Shown here: positions 10,591-21,045 of the stretch, one piece after another
How the letters are laid out: each line of letters begins with the position of its first letter
Position numbering within the stretch: position 1 is the stretch's first letter
Source: Loripinus fragilis
Lineage: Eukaryota; Mollusca; Bivalvia; Lucinida; Lucinidae
Direction of reading: 5' to 3'
Length of the DNA stretch: 64,000 nucleotides
Assembly: GCA_964019695.1 (NCBI GenBank)
Contig: OZ026522.1
Span: 61,217,811 to 61,281,810 of the forward strand
Translations under genes and position numbers: made by a program
Notes under the pieces: generated by a model
What the model was told of the DNA's origin: nothing
The model's database searches: none
What the model saw: the letters and a program-made list of their open reading frames with translations, nothing else

Positions 10591-10951
10591 ATACATAGAT
10601 CATTTGTGTATAATAGCCATGTTTTCATGTCTAGATTATGATTTGTATATGTAGGCGGAGGGTCGTTGTTGTAATTTTTTTGGCAATAAAATATGCTTAA
10701 ACTATATGAGACAGTAAGAGGAGTGGAGCTTAGATATTAGATTATATTTGACCTGATTAGGCTGATAAACAGCATGTCCACTGAGCTGATAAAAACTGTC
10801 AAGTATTTCCCAGGTATTAACCAGAATCGTATAAAAGTAGGGATAAAGCTTTGGGAGCTAATGCAGATGCTAACAACTTGATGACAATTGAGAAAGTGAT
10901 AAAATAGAAGCATGTGTTGGCTTTTATAATTCACTCTTGCCGTTATCTCAC
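10591..10951. other. Intron sequence, nothing recognised
   Basis: No supported exon or repeat. It lies just downstream of the donor of the next exon on the minus strand. Confidence 0.3.
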
Positions 10952-11064
10952 CTGGTTAGTCGTGTTATTGACTTTACAGCCTGTTCTGCCGCCCTGAATC
11001 CTGGTGAATTTGTAACAGGGAAATTTGGGACACATATTTTCTGTTTGAACGCATCATACATGTC
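10952..11064 (-). CDS. Internal exon of the unrecognised gene
   Basis: Minus-strand acceptor TTTATTTTCAG above 11,064 and donor ACCAG|GTGAGA below 10,952, both near consensus. The exon is 113 nt, starting in phase 0 and ending with two bases (AG). It encodes DMYDAFKQKICVPNFPVTNS then PGFRAAEQAVKSITRLT. The last AG plus G of the next exon gives Arg. The upstream neighbour is unknown: neither candidate exon at 14,451 or 18,754 ends in phase 0, so at least one exon remains unfound between 11.1 and 14.4 kb. Confidence 0.65.
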
Positions 11065-11191
11065 CTGAAAATAAAGAATATTGTTTTAATGGAGGTATTA
11101 ACCCTTTTCTATATAAATTTTCATGCTAAGCTCCACCCACAATGAATAATTATATAAGTACTTTCACGATTGAACATAGAATAAAGAGAAA

Positions 11192-11430
11192 CCTTGTCAG
11201 GTCCTCTAGTGTAGGATCACATCTAATAATACATTGTCAGGTCCTCTAGTGTAGGATAAAGAAAATAATACTTTGTCAGGTCCTCTAGTGTAGGATAAAG
11301 AAAATAATACTTTGTCAGGTCCTCTAGTGTAGGATAAAGAAAATAATACTTTGTCAGGTCCTCTAGTGTAGGATCGTATCTAATAATACCTTGTCAGGTC
11401 CTCTAGTGTAGAATCATATCTAATAATATA
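11192..11430. repeat. 39/40-bp tandem repeat, six copies
   Basis: Six units begin TTGTCAGGTCCTCTAGTGTA at 11,194, 11,234, 11,273, 11,312, 11,351 and 11,391. Two alternating second halves occur (GGATAAAGAAAATAATAC, or GGATC.TATCTAATAATAC). The middle copies are nearly identical. Non-coding intronic minisatellite. Confidence 0.9.
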
Positions 11431-11444
11431 TCCATAATCAAATA

Positions 11445-11502
11445 GAGCAGACCCAGATCAAGCAGCTCTTACAAGATCTGTCTGATCTGGGTCTACTCTG
11501 TT
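11445..11502. repeat. Hairpin with AGACCCAGATCA arms
   Basis: Arms of about 17 bp (AGAGCAGACCCAGATCA and its near complement) surround a 22-base loop. The core CAGATCAGAC recurs in the GATCAG repeats at 5.8 and 6.3 kb. Followed at 11,535-11,600 by a decayed copy of the GAGATA.AATG hairpin seen at 1,068 and 62,825. Confidence 0.6.
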
Positions 11503-11639
11503 TGCGAAAATGTCAGAGGTAAAGGGTTAAAGGAGTTGATGAAAAGAGATACAATGTGAGAACTTGCCTAGCATTTTATCGCTTTTGCGAGTTTAAATAT
11601 CAAAAATAGTGAGTATGATCAGTAAATACCAAAATTCAC

Positions 11640-11930
11640 AAACCGCAGACAACCCATGGCACCGCGAGGAAGAGCCGCTCAACCATCACGAGACACCAGG
11701 AAGACAAATTAAGCAAAGCAACCAGCTCTCTCTCTCTTCACCATCAAGATGATTGCAATACTAGAATGGACATAAAGTAACGTACAACAAAACATAGAAC
11801 AATTACAGACTCCCACAATGGGAGTAACAATAAACAAAAAGTCAACAGCAACAACAGAACCACTGCTTTAGAACGGACAGCAGCCTAAGCCACCGGGGGG
11901 CTTAAATGCATTTTACTGATACCAAATCTT
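11640..11930 (-). mobile_element. Diverged relative of the Penelope-like 3' UTR
   Basis: Resembles in order the minus-oriented UTR at 45,560-45,690: AACATAG..CAA, GAACGG.CAG, then GGGGCTTAAA beside a TTTTACTG. It also shares CAACCAGCTCTCT and ATGATTGC with 16,680-16,720. Decayed, no coding sequence left. Confidence 0.35.
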
Positions 11931-12304
11931 CGCCCTAGATTCTGCTGTTGTTGAAGCACAAGAAATGTTCAGCTCGCATAGAAGCCTTGTAACTAAATTA
12001 ATGCAATGTATCAACATACTAGATTATAATTATAACAGGACACAAAAGCTACGTTAGCGCGTTTTTATTTTTGCATAAAAACACTTAGATAATGCCATAC
12101 AAACGCGATGCTGTTCCGTCGTCATTACTTTAAACGTAACTAAATATTATGTAAAGCACTAAGTATATATACTTCACACTCGGTAAGAGTTTAGTTATGC
12201 ACCAGTCATTTGGCGGAGCTTTAAACTTTTCAATTTTAAAAGCCCTGCTAAAAGCCCTGCACTTCGGGGCCAAATTTGTAGTAAAATCGCTGCTAAATGC
12301 CCCC

Positions 12305-12336
12305 AGACAACTAATCAATCAACCAGCCAACCAACC

Positions 12337-12424
<88 letters not shown>

Positions 12425-12725
12425 GCTTAGCTAACTAACTAATTAACTTATTAACTTACGTACGTATTTACCTGTCCAGCTTCAAGCTAAGCACACATGT
12501 GCCTGGTTTCTCTCACTAGTTCATTCAGTCACTCTTTCTCTCCTCCTCCAGTTCATTTTTTCACTCCCTCCCTCCCTCCCTTTCTCACTCCCTCACACAC
12601 TCACTCATTCACTTCCTCCCTCCCTCCCTCCCCTTCCCTCACTCACTCACACACTCATTCACTTACTCGATCACCCACCTCTGCTGAACCAACCAACCAA
12701 CCAACCAACCAACAACCAACCAACC

Positions 12726-12782
<57 letters not shown>

Positions 12783-12900
12783 GCCAACTAACTAACTCTC
12801 ACTCACACACTATTTCAATCACTCACTCACTCACCCTCATCGTCCCATTCACTCACTCACTCGCCAACCCCGTTCACTTACTCACCCACCGACTCACTAT
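12305..12900. repeat. Microsatellite cluster
   Basis: (AACT)n at about 12,331-12,424, C/T-rich CTCC and CACT runs at 12,510-12,680, (CCAA)n near 12,685-12,725, (AACT)n at 12,726-12,798, then CACT repeats to about 12,895. The open frame through it is low-complexity and not a gene. Confidence 0.9.
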
Positions 12901-14450
12901 CATGGAAAGTTTCTCGTAATAACTAGAAACTTTCTCGTTATATCGAGAAACATTTTTATTCATTTTTGTTTGACTCTATCCAGCTTTCGTACATAACAGT
13001 TCCAAAATGACATTGCGTGGAAAAGTTCCTGTAATGCCCATAAACGAAACAAAGATTTAAAAACTCAATTGCAATTATCAAGCTACTGACCGAACAGTAT
13101 TTAGAGTTTCTAAGCTTATGAGGAGGCTACACATGACAAAATGTCACTTTATTGGAAATCACATGTCGCGGCTGATATTCATTTTAGTAGGGGAGCCAGA
13201 GATTCCAAAATTGGAAAAAAGTGGCCGGAAAGTAGCAGAATTTTAAACTATATCCTCAGCTAGTATGGTGTTTCAGAAGTGTGAAAACAGATATTGCACA
13301 AATTTTAAGTCTTGCAAAAGATGTTTATTTATGGGGTAACCATAGCTACCCTCGTGCAGGCTTCATGTAGTAGGCTATTCGCTACATTACTGAAAAGAAA
13401 AGTTATTTAGACCAGATAGGTCACATTTCCTACTATTTGCATATTGCTTTACAGTTACTTAATTAAAAGCACCAAACTGACAATAAGTTTAAATGACCTA
13501 CGCTTACGTAATTGTTATATACGTTACTTATATTCAAATATATTACTATTGTTTACTTGGCCATGGGCTGCTAAAAGACTTGTGGAGGGAGATTTTTGTA
13601 CATTAAGATTTTCTTAGCTACTGTATATATTATTAAATGTCTGTTAACTTTTGATGAACATGTGAATTCACCATGCAATAGCCAAGTCTAATACGTTACC
13701 ATTAGATAATAAGGAAACTCCTAGTATAGTGTTATTATCATTTGCATCGTTTTTTACATATCGTTATGTTTGATATTTTAATTAGATGCAGCTAAATAGC
13801 AGAATAATAATATTAGTTTAGGCACCTGGAAGCTCTGTTATATACGTTACTTTCGTTTAAAACAATATTTTTGTGCAATGTTATGTGTATATGCGTTCAA
13901 ACAGCTAGTAGGTGAAAATGAAATTGACTATCATTTTAGTGCTTAAAAAAGATTGGAAATATTGTATTTTTAAACATTTAATATGAATGAGATGCAACAT
14001 CAACAAAATCATATTTTTGGTTTCAAGGGAAAACTGGAAAAATAAAGCACATAAATGCCATTAAGTATATGTTTTAGGAACTATTTAAATAGGATAATTG
14101 ATACCTAATTATTATTCATAACTAAATTGCTTCAAAAAGCTGAAATGTTTCTTTAAAATCTGTGCCACTACCATGTATTTGCTTCTTTTTATGCATTAAA
14201 TGGCGTTAAATGACATATACAAGATATTTTCTTTCACCGTCAACAGCTCAATGAATAAATAAAAAGCACGCAGTAACAAAGTCAGTTCCATCTCACATTG
14301 TTAAAGCCATCAAAAATATGCATTTATAAACAGTTATTCGTTACAGCAGCTATATTTAAGTCAATTAGGCACAACATATACCTTAAAAGTATGAGAAAGT
14401 AAGATATTCCAAACAGAAGTCCAAATCAAGAAGTGAAACATTAAAGATAC
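12901..14450. other. AT-rich intron sequence with one arm of a dispersed inverted pair
   Basis: About 13,215-13,325 is the reverse complement of about 18,640-18,745 (GCAAGACTTAAA, GCAATATCTG.TTTCA, AAAATTCTGCTA). The rest holds no exon or repeat I can support. Confidence 0.4.
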
Positions 14451-14510
14451 CTTCATCGGTGTCATATGAAACAAAACTGAAGTTTGTGGAAATCGTAATG
14501 ATTTCTGTCT
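14451..14510 (-). CDS. Candidate small exon of the unrecognised gene
   Basis: Minus-strand acceptor GTGCTTAATCAG above 14,510 and donor GAAG|GTATCT below 14,451. It is 60 nt: two leading bases, 19 codons (TEIITISTNFSFVSYDTDE) and one trailing base. The leading AG completes a Glu codon with the G left by the 18,754-19,005 exon, so the phases agree. The acceptor lacks a good pyrimidine tract and the piece is short. Confidence 0.35.
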
Positions 14511-15044
14511 CTGATTAAGCACCCGCCTTAGCTATCCTTGGGGTTATAATATTTTAGTATCTACAGTTTGTCCGTTTTGGAAAAAGAGTATTATTTATGT
14601 TGGTAACATATAAAACAAAACTATAAAGATCATTTCTTCAGTCATTGTGCTGCTTGGATCTACACGTTTGTGAAGCAATGAAACAAGCACCATTTATTCT
14701 AAATTACCATTTTAATACTTTAGAAACAGATACATGTCTGTTAATAAGTTGGAAAAGCTCTCCTGCATTGTGAGTATTGTAGACATTTCTAAATGATTAG
14801 ACTTCGATAATCAGGACCTTGAGCAAACAAATTTCTAGAATAGGACTTGATTGATCATATATTCCAGAATGTTTGCAGACGTTTGCTTTTAGCTACATAG
14901 CTTATCAGCATACGTGATAGAATCTGCTTTAATGTTTGTTTTATTCAGCAGGACACTATTTATTTTTGGCACTTACAATAAGTAATCATAACAACCGTCA
15001 TTCAGTCCTTAAAACTAACTAATTAATACCCAAAAACATGTTTT
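14511..15044. other. Intron sequence, nothing recognised
   Basis: AT-rich. No repeat or exon supported. Confidence 0.3.
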
Positions 15045-15376
15045 TGTTTTGTTTTGTTTGTTTTGTTGCTTTACGTCCCAAGTCAACAGCTATGGTCATT
15101 GCGGGACGGTCAGTTCACCTATCCACATTTTTTTCCTGGGCAGGCTTGAACAAGCGGTTTACCAGTAATTTGTGCACATACTTTCGCTTGTAACTGACAA
15201 CAACCCTTCTTGAATGAATCAGCGGAAGGGAGGAGAATGGCCGTAGAAATTATTTCATGATCAATCTCCACGAAAGTATGGGACCGGGCCGGGATCGAAC
15301 TCGCGACCCCTGGATCTGCAGTCAGACACGCATCTGTAGCCAGACACGTTACCGACTGCGCTACGCGGCCCGGTAC
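15045..15376 (-). mobile_element. tRNA-derived SINE
   Basis: On the minus strand the head (15,373 down to about 15,280) is tRNA-like. It has an A box TAGCGCAGTCGG (15,352-15,363), a B box GAGTTCGATCC (15,292-15,302) and pairable GGGCCGC/GGCCCGG ends. The anticodon arm region is duplicated (GTGTCTGGC.. then GTGTCTGAC..), so it is not a working tRNA. The body continues about 230 bp to a TTTTGTTTTGTTTG run at 15,045-15,066, its 3' tail. It would be transcribed by Pol III and moved by a partner LINE. Confidence 0.75.
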
Positions 15377-16560
15377 CAACTTGTTAAACAATGCTATAGT
15401 TATGGTATATTGATAGTTCATGTAAAAGAAACAAAATCCATACTTATGCTACTTTCAAAGAATACTTTCAGATAGTATACTCAACAAATGCTATGCTGGA
15501 TCATACTTACATATAGTGCAATTGGTAATAGAGACAATTTTATCACTATCTGAGATGTATCATGATACTTTTACAAATCGAAAGAAATACAATTTCATAT
15601 GCAGACGATTGATAAAAAAGAGCGACAGACAAATTAAATATACTATTTGTTAAGTTTATGCATACTTTCTTATCATAACATGTAAATCTATTATTTGTGT
15701 AAGTAATGATACTAACTATTGTGCCTTCTCTATTGTCCATATAAGTATTATTTTATTAGCAAAGTAGATAATTTAATGTATGCCTTATTGTGTCTATACC
15801 CTGATGTGTTTACAACTCATCAATTATTTAACGCACATAAAGGGAATCAACTGACAGGATTCTTGCAAGAGTTTGTTTAAAATGGGGTCCAATGACTGCT
15901 ATGGTATTATGATAGAACTTAACATCAGCTATATTAGCACTAATTGCTAAAACTAAGTTTGATCTTATGACTGCTATTTTTACTCTAAGATATTGCTATT
16001 CCTATCAACATTCTGATTAACGTAAATAATCTTTTAAACCGTAATTTCAATGCGTCCTAGTTAAATTTGGCTGAAACATTTACTCTCTGTTGAAATTTTA
16101 TCAGGTAAATTTGGTATCGTAAATTACAACTGAAAAAATCTAGATTTCTTGGATATGATCACTGCCTTGCCATGAAAAACCCTTCCTTATGGATGATTTC
16201 CCCAATATCAACGGTAATAATTCATTTTGAATAACCCATTCAGTTGTAAAGTTTGCATTGCTTTGACAAAAATGATAAGTAGTGTCAAGTTAAAAGGACT
16301 ATCAGTTTCATTCATCAAACAATGAAGCCATGATGAAAATGAGCTGAAATTGAAGTTCATAGCTATAATAAATTCAAAATTCACCTTCTGAGTTTTGATA
16401 GATGCATAAACAGATGTGGCTTAAACAATTTGCATAACAGAGCCACTCTCCTAAAGAATAAATGATAACACACACTTATGTTTCCTTAAATTTAATGTAA
16501 CATAAACAACATTTTATTTTATATAATCATAAAGGAGTGATGCTGTCTAGATTGCCATAA
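15377..16560. other. Intron sequence, nothing recognised
   Basis: Long AT-rich stretch with no coding or repeat structure that I can support. Confidence 0.3.
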
Positions 16561-16810
16561 AACGTCTTCTTTCTACAACTGGACATGCATAGGAAATGTC
16601 ACAAACACAGACTCCTGACTGACCCACTGCACCCTAAGTAAGGGACACGAAACACAGATATCTACAATATAATTAAAGTGAAGCAACCAGCTCTCTTCCT
16701 TGTCAATATGATTGCTGAACTAGAAACAAATTAGAAAAGAAAGGCCTGATACAAAACTCCACAACCAATAGGAACAACAACAAAAAACAACAAATTTTCA
16801 ACATCCACAC
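16561..16810 (-). mobile_element. Decayed retroelement UTR relic
   Basis: Shares CAACCAGCTCTCT, ATGATTGC and CTAGAA in order with 11,705-11,770. The A/C-rich composition (AACAACAACAAAAAAC) matches the minus-oriented Penelope-like UTRs. Family membership is tentative. Confidence 0.3.
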
Positions 16811-17205
16811 ATCATTTCAGAAATTCTAAGATATTTAATCACAAATGAATCTGATTTGATAGGACAGATATGCTATTTACTATTTTATATATTGTGATGA
16901 GTGTGCACACAAAGCTTTGCCTGCTTCTGAATAGCTTATTAGATTGTTTTGCCTCAAAAAGAAAAAATGTGCAAATATCTAAATTTGTTTTAGGTTTTCA
17001 GGCTCAGTTGTATATGGAAAACGGTTGAGACAAATATATAATCATGATATATATTTCTTTTATTTACAGTTATATATGTTACTTTAGCAAATTTGACCAA
17101 ACAAGCTTAAAGGAATGTATCCTAGTTGAGATGTTGCATCAGACTTATCATTTTATAAGTTTATAAATTGCATAACATAACATAAAAAAATAGCAAACAA
17201 TGCAA

Positions 17206-17868
17206 ACAATTAATGTATTGCAACAGACTGCATGCTTGGTAGTCAACCCAATCACGGTTGGCAACTTTGTTTTCCTCTTTAATTGCACGCCGGTGGGTCG
17301 GACTTCAGACTCTATGATGGTTCCGACTTAAAGACTTATCTATTGATGAGATGGTAGGGGCCTGATGCTTTGGCTGTTTGTCGGGCCCACCGGGGTTTAC
17401 CTGTTGGATTTCTTTTGCTCCGGTATTCAGTTTAATTTACTGTTGAGTCCTTATCCTTGCTTTATCTCCTTGTTATATCTTGATTTATATGTTTTAGGAG
17501 ATGATGCATTGATAAGTTAGGGGTCTTTCATGCAAACCAAATATCTATGTGTCTTGATCCACATCTGAATTAAGGGTGAGGTTGGCGCCGTTAAACCGGT
17601 TTAAGCCCTCCAGTAAAATATTTTACTGACCGTTCCAAGGCGGTACTTCTTTTGTGGATCTTTTATGTTTTTGTTCTGTCTTGTGTTTGCTATGTTTTGT
17701 GCACGTCTGTTTATATGTGCTTTGTGGTCACCTGCTGGGAAAGGGCTGACCTCTTGGCTCTCGTTTGTTGTGTCTTCTGTGAGTTTGTCACTTTCCCATT
17801 GGTATCCTGGGTCAGGTGTGGTACTTGATTGTATCGATTCCTGATCTTTGCACCATTACTTACTTTTG
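17206..17868 (+). mobile_element. Penelope-like element, 5'-truncated 3' end
   Basis: About 660 bp collinear with 45,414-46,075 reversed. It begins TTAATGTATTGCAACAGACT, keeps the last codons of the RT-ORF (QTACLVVNPI...SDSMMVPT, stop near 17,330) and the whole 3' UTR, and ends CACCATTACTTACTTTT. It differs from the array copies at scattered positions (for example CACGGTTGGC here versus CATGGTTGGC), so it is an independent insertion. Truncated and non-functional. Confidence 0.75.
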
Positions 17869-18753
17869 TTTTTAAGTCAAGAAGTATACCATTGCTTAAA
17901 AGAAAAATTTACAACCATATACACAGTATCCTAATTAGTACTGATATTTTCTTGAATCTTCTTTTAGAACAAATGCTCTTTTTATGCCTATCAAACACAG
18001 TCCCCCCTCTTTCTAATGAAATAAACTTTCCAGTGATGTATAATTTAAGCTATTAAGAAATATTTGTTATTCTTCAACTTTGTTTTATACGTTACCGATT
18101 GAAAATCGAACAACAAAATGATATTTTACCTCAGAAATGTTGTTAAGTATTACTCTAAAGTGGGTGATATCAAAACAATTATCATAAGATGTTTAAAAGC
18201 TAACAAGAAAAAATGCATGCTTATTTTCAAACTTAAGATTTTTTAAACTTATATAAAGTTTTATCTATTGTCAACTTATTAAACAGCTTATAACTGACAA
18301 AGTATTTATGTTAAAACGTATCTGTTTGCAGTTTTGAAATGGTCAGTTAACTCTCCTTTAAATACATGCTATCTTGAAGTTAAACACATATTGAAAATTT
18401 TGTCAAATGAAACTTTCTAACAAAATATCAATAATTTTAAGGGTATAGTTGAAAATGTAACGTAAATGACATCATAATGGACCCAAACAACTTTTACAAA
18501 CATCAATATGTGTAGAAAATAGCATGTTCTTACAGATTGCAGAAATGTTTTGTTCATTTAAACATTTCAACTTCTACCTAAATAGACTTAATTACATATT
18601 TTTGTTTTTAAGAAAATGAGGGGTAACATATTAAACACACTGTTCCAGGTATGTTTGCAAGACTTAAATTGATTGCAATATCTGGTTTCATACTGCCTAT
18701 ACTATGTACTAAAGGATAAAACAAGTGAAAATTCTGCTAAAAAGGGGACATAC
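17869..18753. other. Intron sequence with the second arm of the dispersed inverted pair
   Basis: 18,640-18,745 is the inverted counterpart of 13,215-13,325. The remainder is AT-rich and featureless. Confidence 0.4.
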
Positions 18754-19005
18754 CTAAATGCTTATTTTTGACATTTTTGAACCATGGCTCCTCTACTATT
18801 TCTAAGACATAGATGTAAGTAAAGTTTGGGGCGGGTCTTATAGTCACGTGATGTAGTACCTTGAGTTCATCAAACGTGATGGTCTCGTGACATTTATCCT
18901 CAATCCTTTCAATTTGCCTGGCAGGATACTCGGCATAGGTGTCAAAATTCATAGGTATCGTGTTGAAGTCCAGCTTCCGAACGTAATCACCCAGTGCCGT
19001 CTTCC
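18754..19005 (-). CDS. Largest exon of the unrecognised gene
   Basis: Minus-strand acceptor TTTCTCTCCACAG above 19,005 and donor CATTTAG|GTATGT below 18,754. The 252 nt (84 codons) begin with two bases and end with one. It encodes KTALGDYVRKLDFNTIPMNF, DTYAEYPARQIERIEDKCHE, TITFDELKVLHHVTIRPAPN and FTYIYVLEIVEEPWFKNVKN, a well-composed globular segment with no stop. The 5' part is duplicated at 19,337-19,390, and a MITE sits 14 bases upstream of the acceptor. The leading GG fits the G left by the candidate exon at 63,565, giving ...TPIM-G-KTALGD. The family is not recognised, but coding status is convincing. Confidence 0.7.
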
Positions 19006-19021
19006 CTGTGGAGAGAAAATA

Positions 19022-19218
19022 CAGTAAAACTTGTCTTAAGGGGCCACTCAAAAAAAAAGTTCTTAATGACAAATGATACCTTAATGAAGGTCAAAAGTAT
19101 TGGAGAATGCTCCACAGGAGCATTCTGCAATACGTTTGACCTGCATTAAGCGATTATCGGTCATGAAAACCAATTGTTTGTTTTCCATATGAGTGGCCGC
19201 TTAAGACAGGTTTTACTG
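19022..19218. mobile_element. Tc1/mariner-type MITE, copy 2, with TA target duplication
   Basis: 197 bp from CAGTAAAACTTGTCTTAAG to CTTAAGACAGGTTTTACTG, with about 30-bp inverted ends that include GGCCACTC, flanked by TA at 19,020-19,021 and 19,219-19,220. The interior is related to the 5,221-5,412 copy. The tandem duplicate at 19,380-19,410 keeps the empty site (AAATAGGTCGAAATGACG), proving insertion after the duplication. No transposase, so mobilised in trans if at all. Confidence 0.85.
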
Positions 19219-19492
19219 TAGGGCGAATTTGACGTTGGGGTCATTCTGCTCCATTTTGTCCCCAATTGAAACTGATTACATATGGACAGATACAATGCTC
19301 AACGGTGTTGACATAATTTTTTATTAAAAATTTATCGTGCTGAAGTCTAGCTTCAAAATGTAATCTCCCATTGCCGTCTTCCCTATGGAAAGCAAATAGG
19401 TCGAAATGACGTTGGGTCATACTGTTATATTTTGTTCGAAAGTGAAACTGGTTCCATATGAACAGATGCAATGGTCAACGGTGTTGACATAA
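19219..19492 (-). pseudogene. Tandem duplicate of an exon start and its upstream intron
   Basis: 19,330-19,492 repeats 18,965-19,319 once the MITE is removed. It holds an acceptor CTTTCCATAG and a decayed exon start GKTAMGDYILKLDFSTINF, then stop, followed by intron sequence with the same GACGTTGGG, CATATG.ACAGAT.CAATG and CAACGGTGTTGACATAA blocks. Against the intact exon it shows conservative changes (L/M, V/I, N/S) before it breaks. It is non-functional unless the acceptor is used aberrantly. Confidence 0.75.
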
Positions 19493-19800
19493 CATGCGCG
19501 GATCAAGAAAATTTGTCAGAGGGGGTCCAAATTTGATCACTTTTTTTAGCTGATGAGGGGATAGAGGATCCAAATGTCACTATATATGGGCCATCATCGG
19601 CCCGCCAACGAAACACCATTTAAATGGCGTTTCGCTGGCGGGTAGATGATGGCCCAACATTTAATGCTGGTTTGGTAGCTTTGTAATTTTTCAGGGGATC
19701 CGGACCAGTATTGATAAAAAAAAACCCTATAATGGTGTGATTTTCCAGGGGGGGGGGGTCCGGACCCACGCCCCCCCCCCGCCTCTGGATCCGCCCAAGC
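19493..19800. repeat. Dispersed repeat family A, long copy
   Basis: Contains CATGCGCGGATC near 19,494, an internal hairpin (GGCCCGCCAACGAAACACCA with its complement around 19,596-19,650), then TTTTTCAGGGGATCCGGACC, poly-G and poly-C runs, and CTGGATCCGCCC. Shared with 590-715 and 2,087-2,145. Frames through the G/C runs look protein-like (GPDPPP) but are low-complexity. Confidence 0.6.
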
Positions 19801-20440
19801 ATTATTCGTATTACAATTGGCATTGTCAGCCTCATACACCAGGCAATAACTCATTTGTACAATTGATTTTGCTGCTGGTATTTATTCAGATTTCTTTATC
19901 AAAATAAGTTAAGCCCCCTGTCACTTTTTCTGTAGCCATAATATCAAATTCCAATAGTTTATTTTTATTTTTATTTTATTTTTTTTTTTTTGGGGGGGGG
20001 GGTATAATGTTTTTTGATGTTGTTGTTGTTGTGTTTTTTTTTTTTCAAAAATATCCCAGGTAGTTGAAAATTCTTACTCCACCCAAGTTAGACAACAATA
20101 TCTTATGTGTAATCACACCAAGTTTCAATTGGAAATACCGATTTTCTTTAGGTATGTGCTAAATTTTTCAAGAGTACCCACATTTTTGCACATTTTACTT
20201 TAGGAATGATAGGGAACGAACCATTTACTGGAATGTGTGCGGTTTTATGAAAAATTTATCAAATAAAAGTGAAACCTAGCAAATGTTAAAGAAACATTGC
20301 TGCTATACTTCCTCTAAAAGAAATGTAATGGATAGATCTTTATTCAGTAAAATCTTATACTAAATCAAATATGAGTGTATTTTCATTAAGTCTATGGGAA
20401 AATTTCCGATGGGGCTTGATTTATTTTGAGCAGTTAAATA
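19801..20440. other. Low-complexity and unrecognised sequence
   Basis: A poly-T run followed by poly-G and TTG repeats at 19,960-20,045. The rest is AT-rich without features. Confidence 0.5.
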
Positions 20441-20441
20441 A

Positions 20442-20920
20442 TTATATATTTACATTGTTGTATTTGCGTTTGAAAAGATCAAAGTGACGCTGATGCCACA
20501 TACACTCTTCACGTTCCTTTATCTTCCTTTCTATAATAATTATAACATACCAATCAGTCACAGGTTTAGATAAAGAAGGATTTTCAGAGTAAAATTCCAA
20601 TTTTTTTCTTATCCATAATGTTAGCGGGAGACTTTGCAAACATTTAATGTAGAATCTATGTGCTCTTTCCATACTTAAAATAAAGGATTCGGTCATGTTA
20701 TACCAGGTTTCACAACATTTATAGGTCTTTAGGCAAAACAATAGATTTGTATATTTTCTGACAAGGATGACACAACTTATCAGGCTAACGAATGTCCCCT
20801 TTAATTCATTAGAAGCTTCTTTGATATTAACTTTTAAAGACATATGTTTATTAAACGCAATGTCTAAATACGTGCGATTTTCTTCTTTGACTACGAGCGG
20901 TTCTAATAAAACAGTCACAG
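20442..20920 (-). pseudogene. LINE relic (C-terminal part of a second non-LTR family)
   Basis: The 158-codon minus frame contains MSLKVNIKEASNELKGTFVS, KTYKCCETWYNMTESF, then MERAHRFYIKCLQSLPLTLW. This spacing (a small Cys-Glu-x-Trp motif, then an E-x-A-H-R-F-x-x-K-x-x-Q-x-L-P block) is what I know from the post-palm region of invertebrate non-LTR reverse transcriptases. The catalytic domain is absent. The open frame probably survives by chance and is not a host gene. Confidence 0.5.
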
Positions 20921-21045
20921 TGACTGAGAACTTTAAAGGCCCATACTCGTACCTCTCATTGGCGTAGCATCAATTACGCTGGTTACGCACGCGCATAATA
21001 AAAATAGTAATATTCAAGGGATGTCACTTTATGTGATGTATACAC

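Noticed and set aside
12497..12739. 80-codon Ser/Thr/Pro-rich frame
   Set aside because: Entirely microsatellite (CTCC, CACT, CCAA runs).
15280..15373. Functional tRNA gene
   Set aside because: A and B boxes are present, but the anticodon arm is duplicated and the sequence continues into a SINE body with a T/G-rich tail.
15119..15421. 100-codon minus-strand frame over the SINE (VAQSVTCLATDACL...)
   Set aside because: It is the translation of the tRNA-like head and body of the SINE, not a gene.
19241..19471. MTQRHFDLFAFHREDG frame near the duplicated exon
   Set aside because: Out of frame with the duplicated exon start GKTAMGDY and crosses the intron part of the duplicate. The resemblance to QRHFDLFKRKY at 20.5 kb appears coincidental.
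19594..19854. Proline/glycine-rich protein (GPDPPP...)
   Set aside because: Produced by poly-G and poly-C runs inside dispersed repeat family A. Two overlapping frames give similar low-complexity peptides.
20442..20918. 158-codon frame as a host exon
   Set aside because: The MERAHRFYIKCLQSLP block and surrounding spacing fit a non-LTR reverse transcriptase tail. No good flanking splice sites in phase with the gene.
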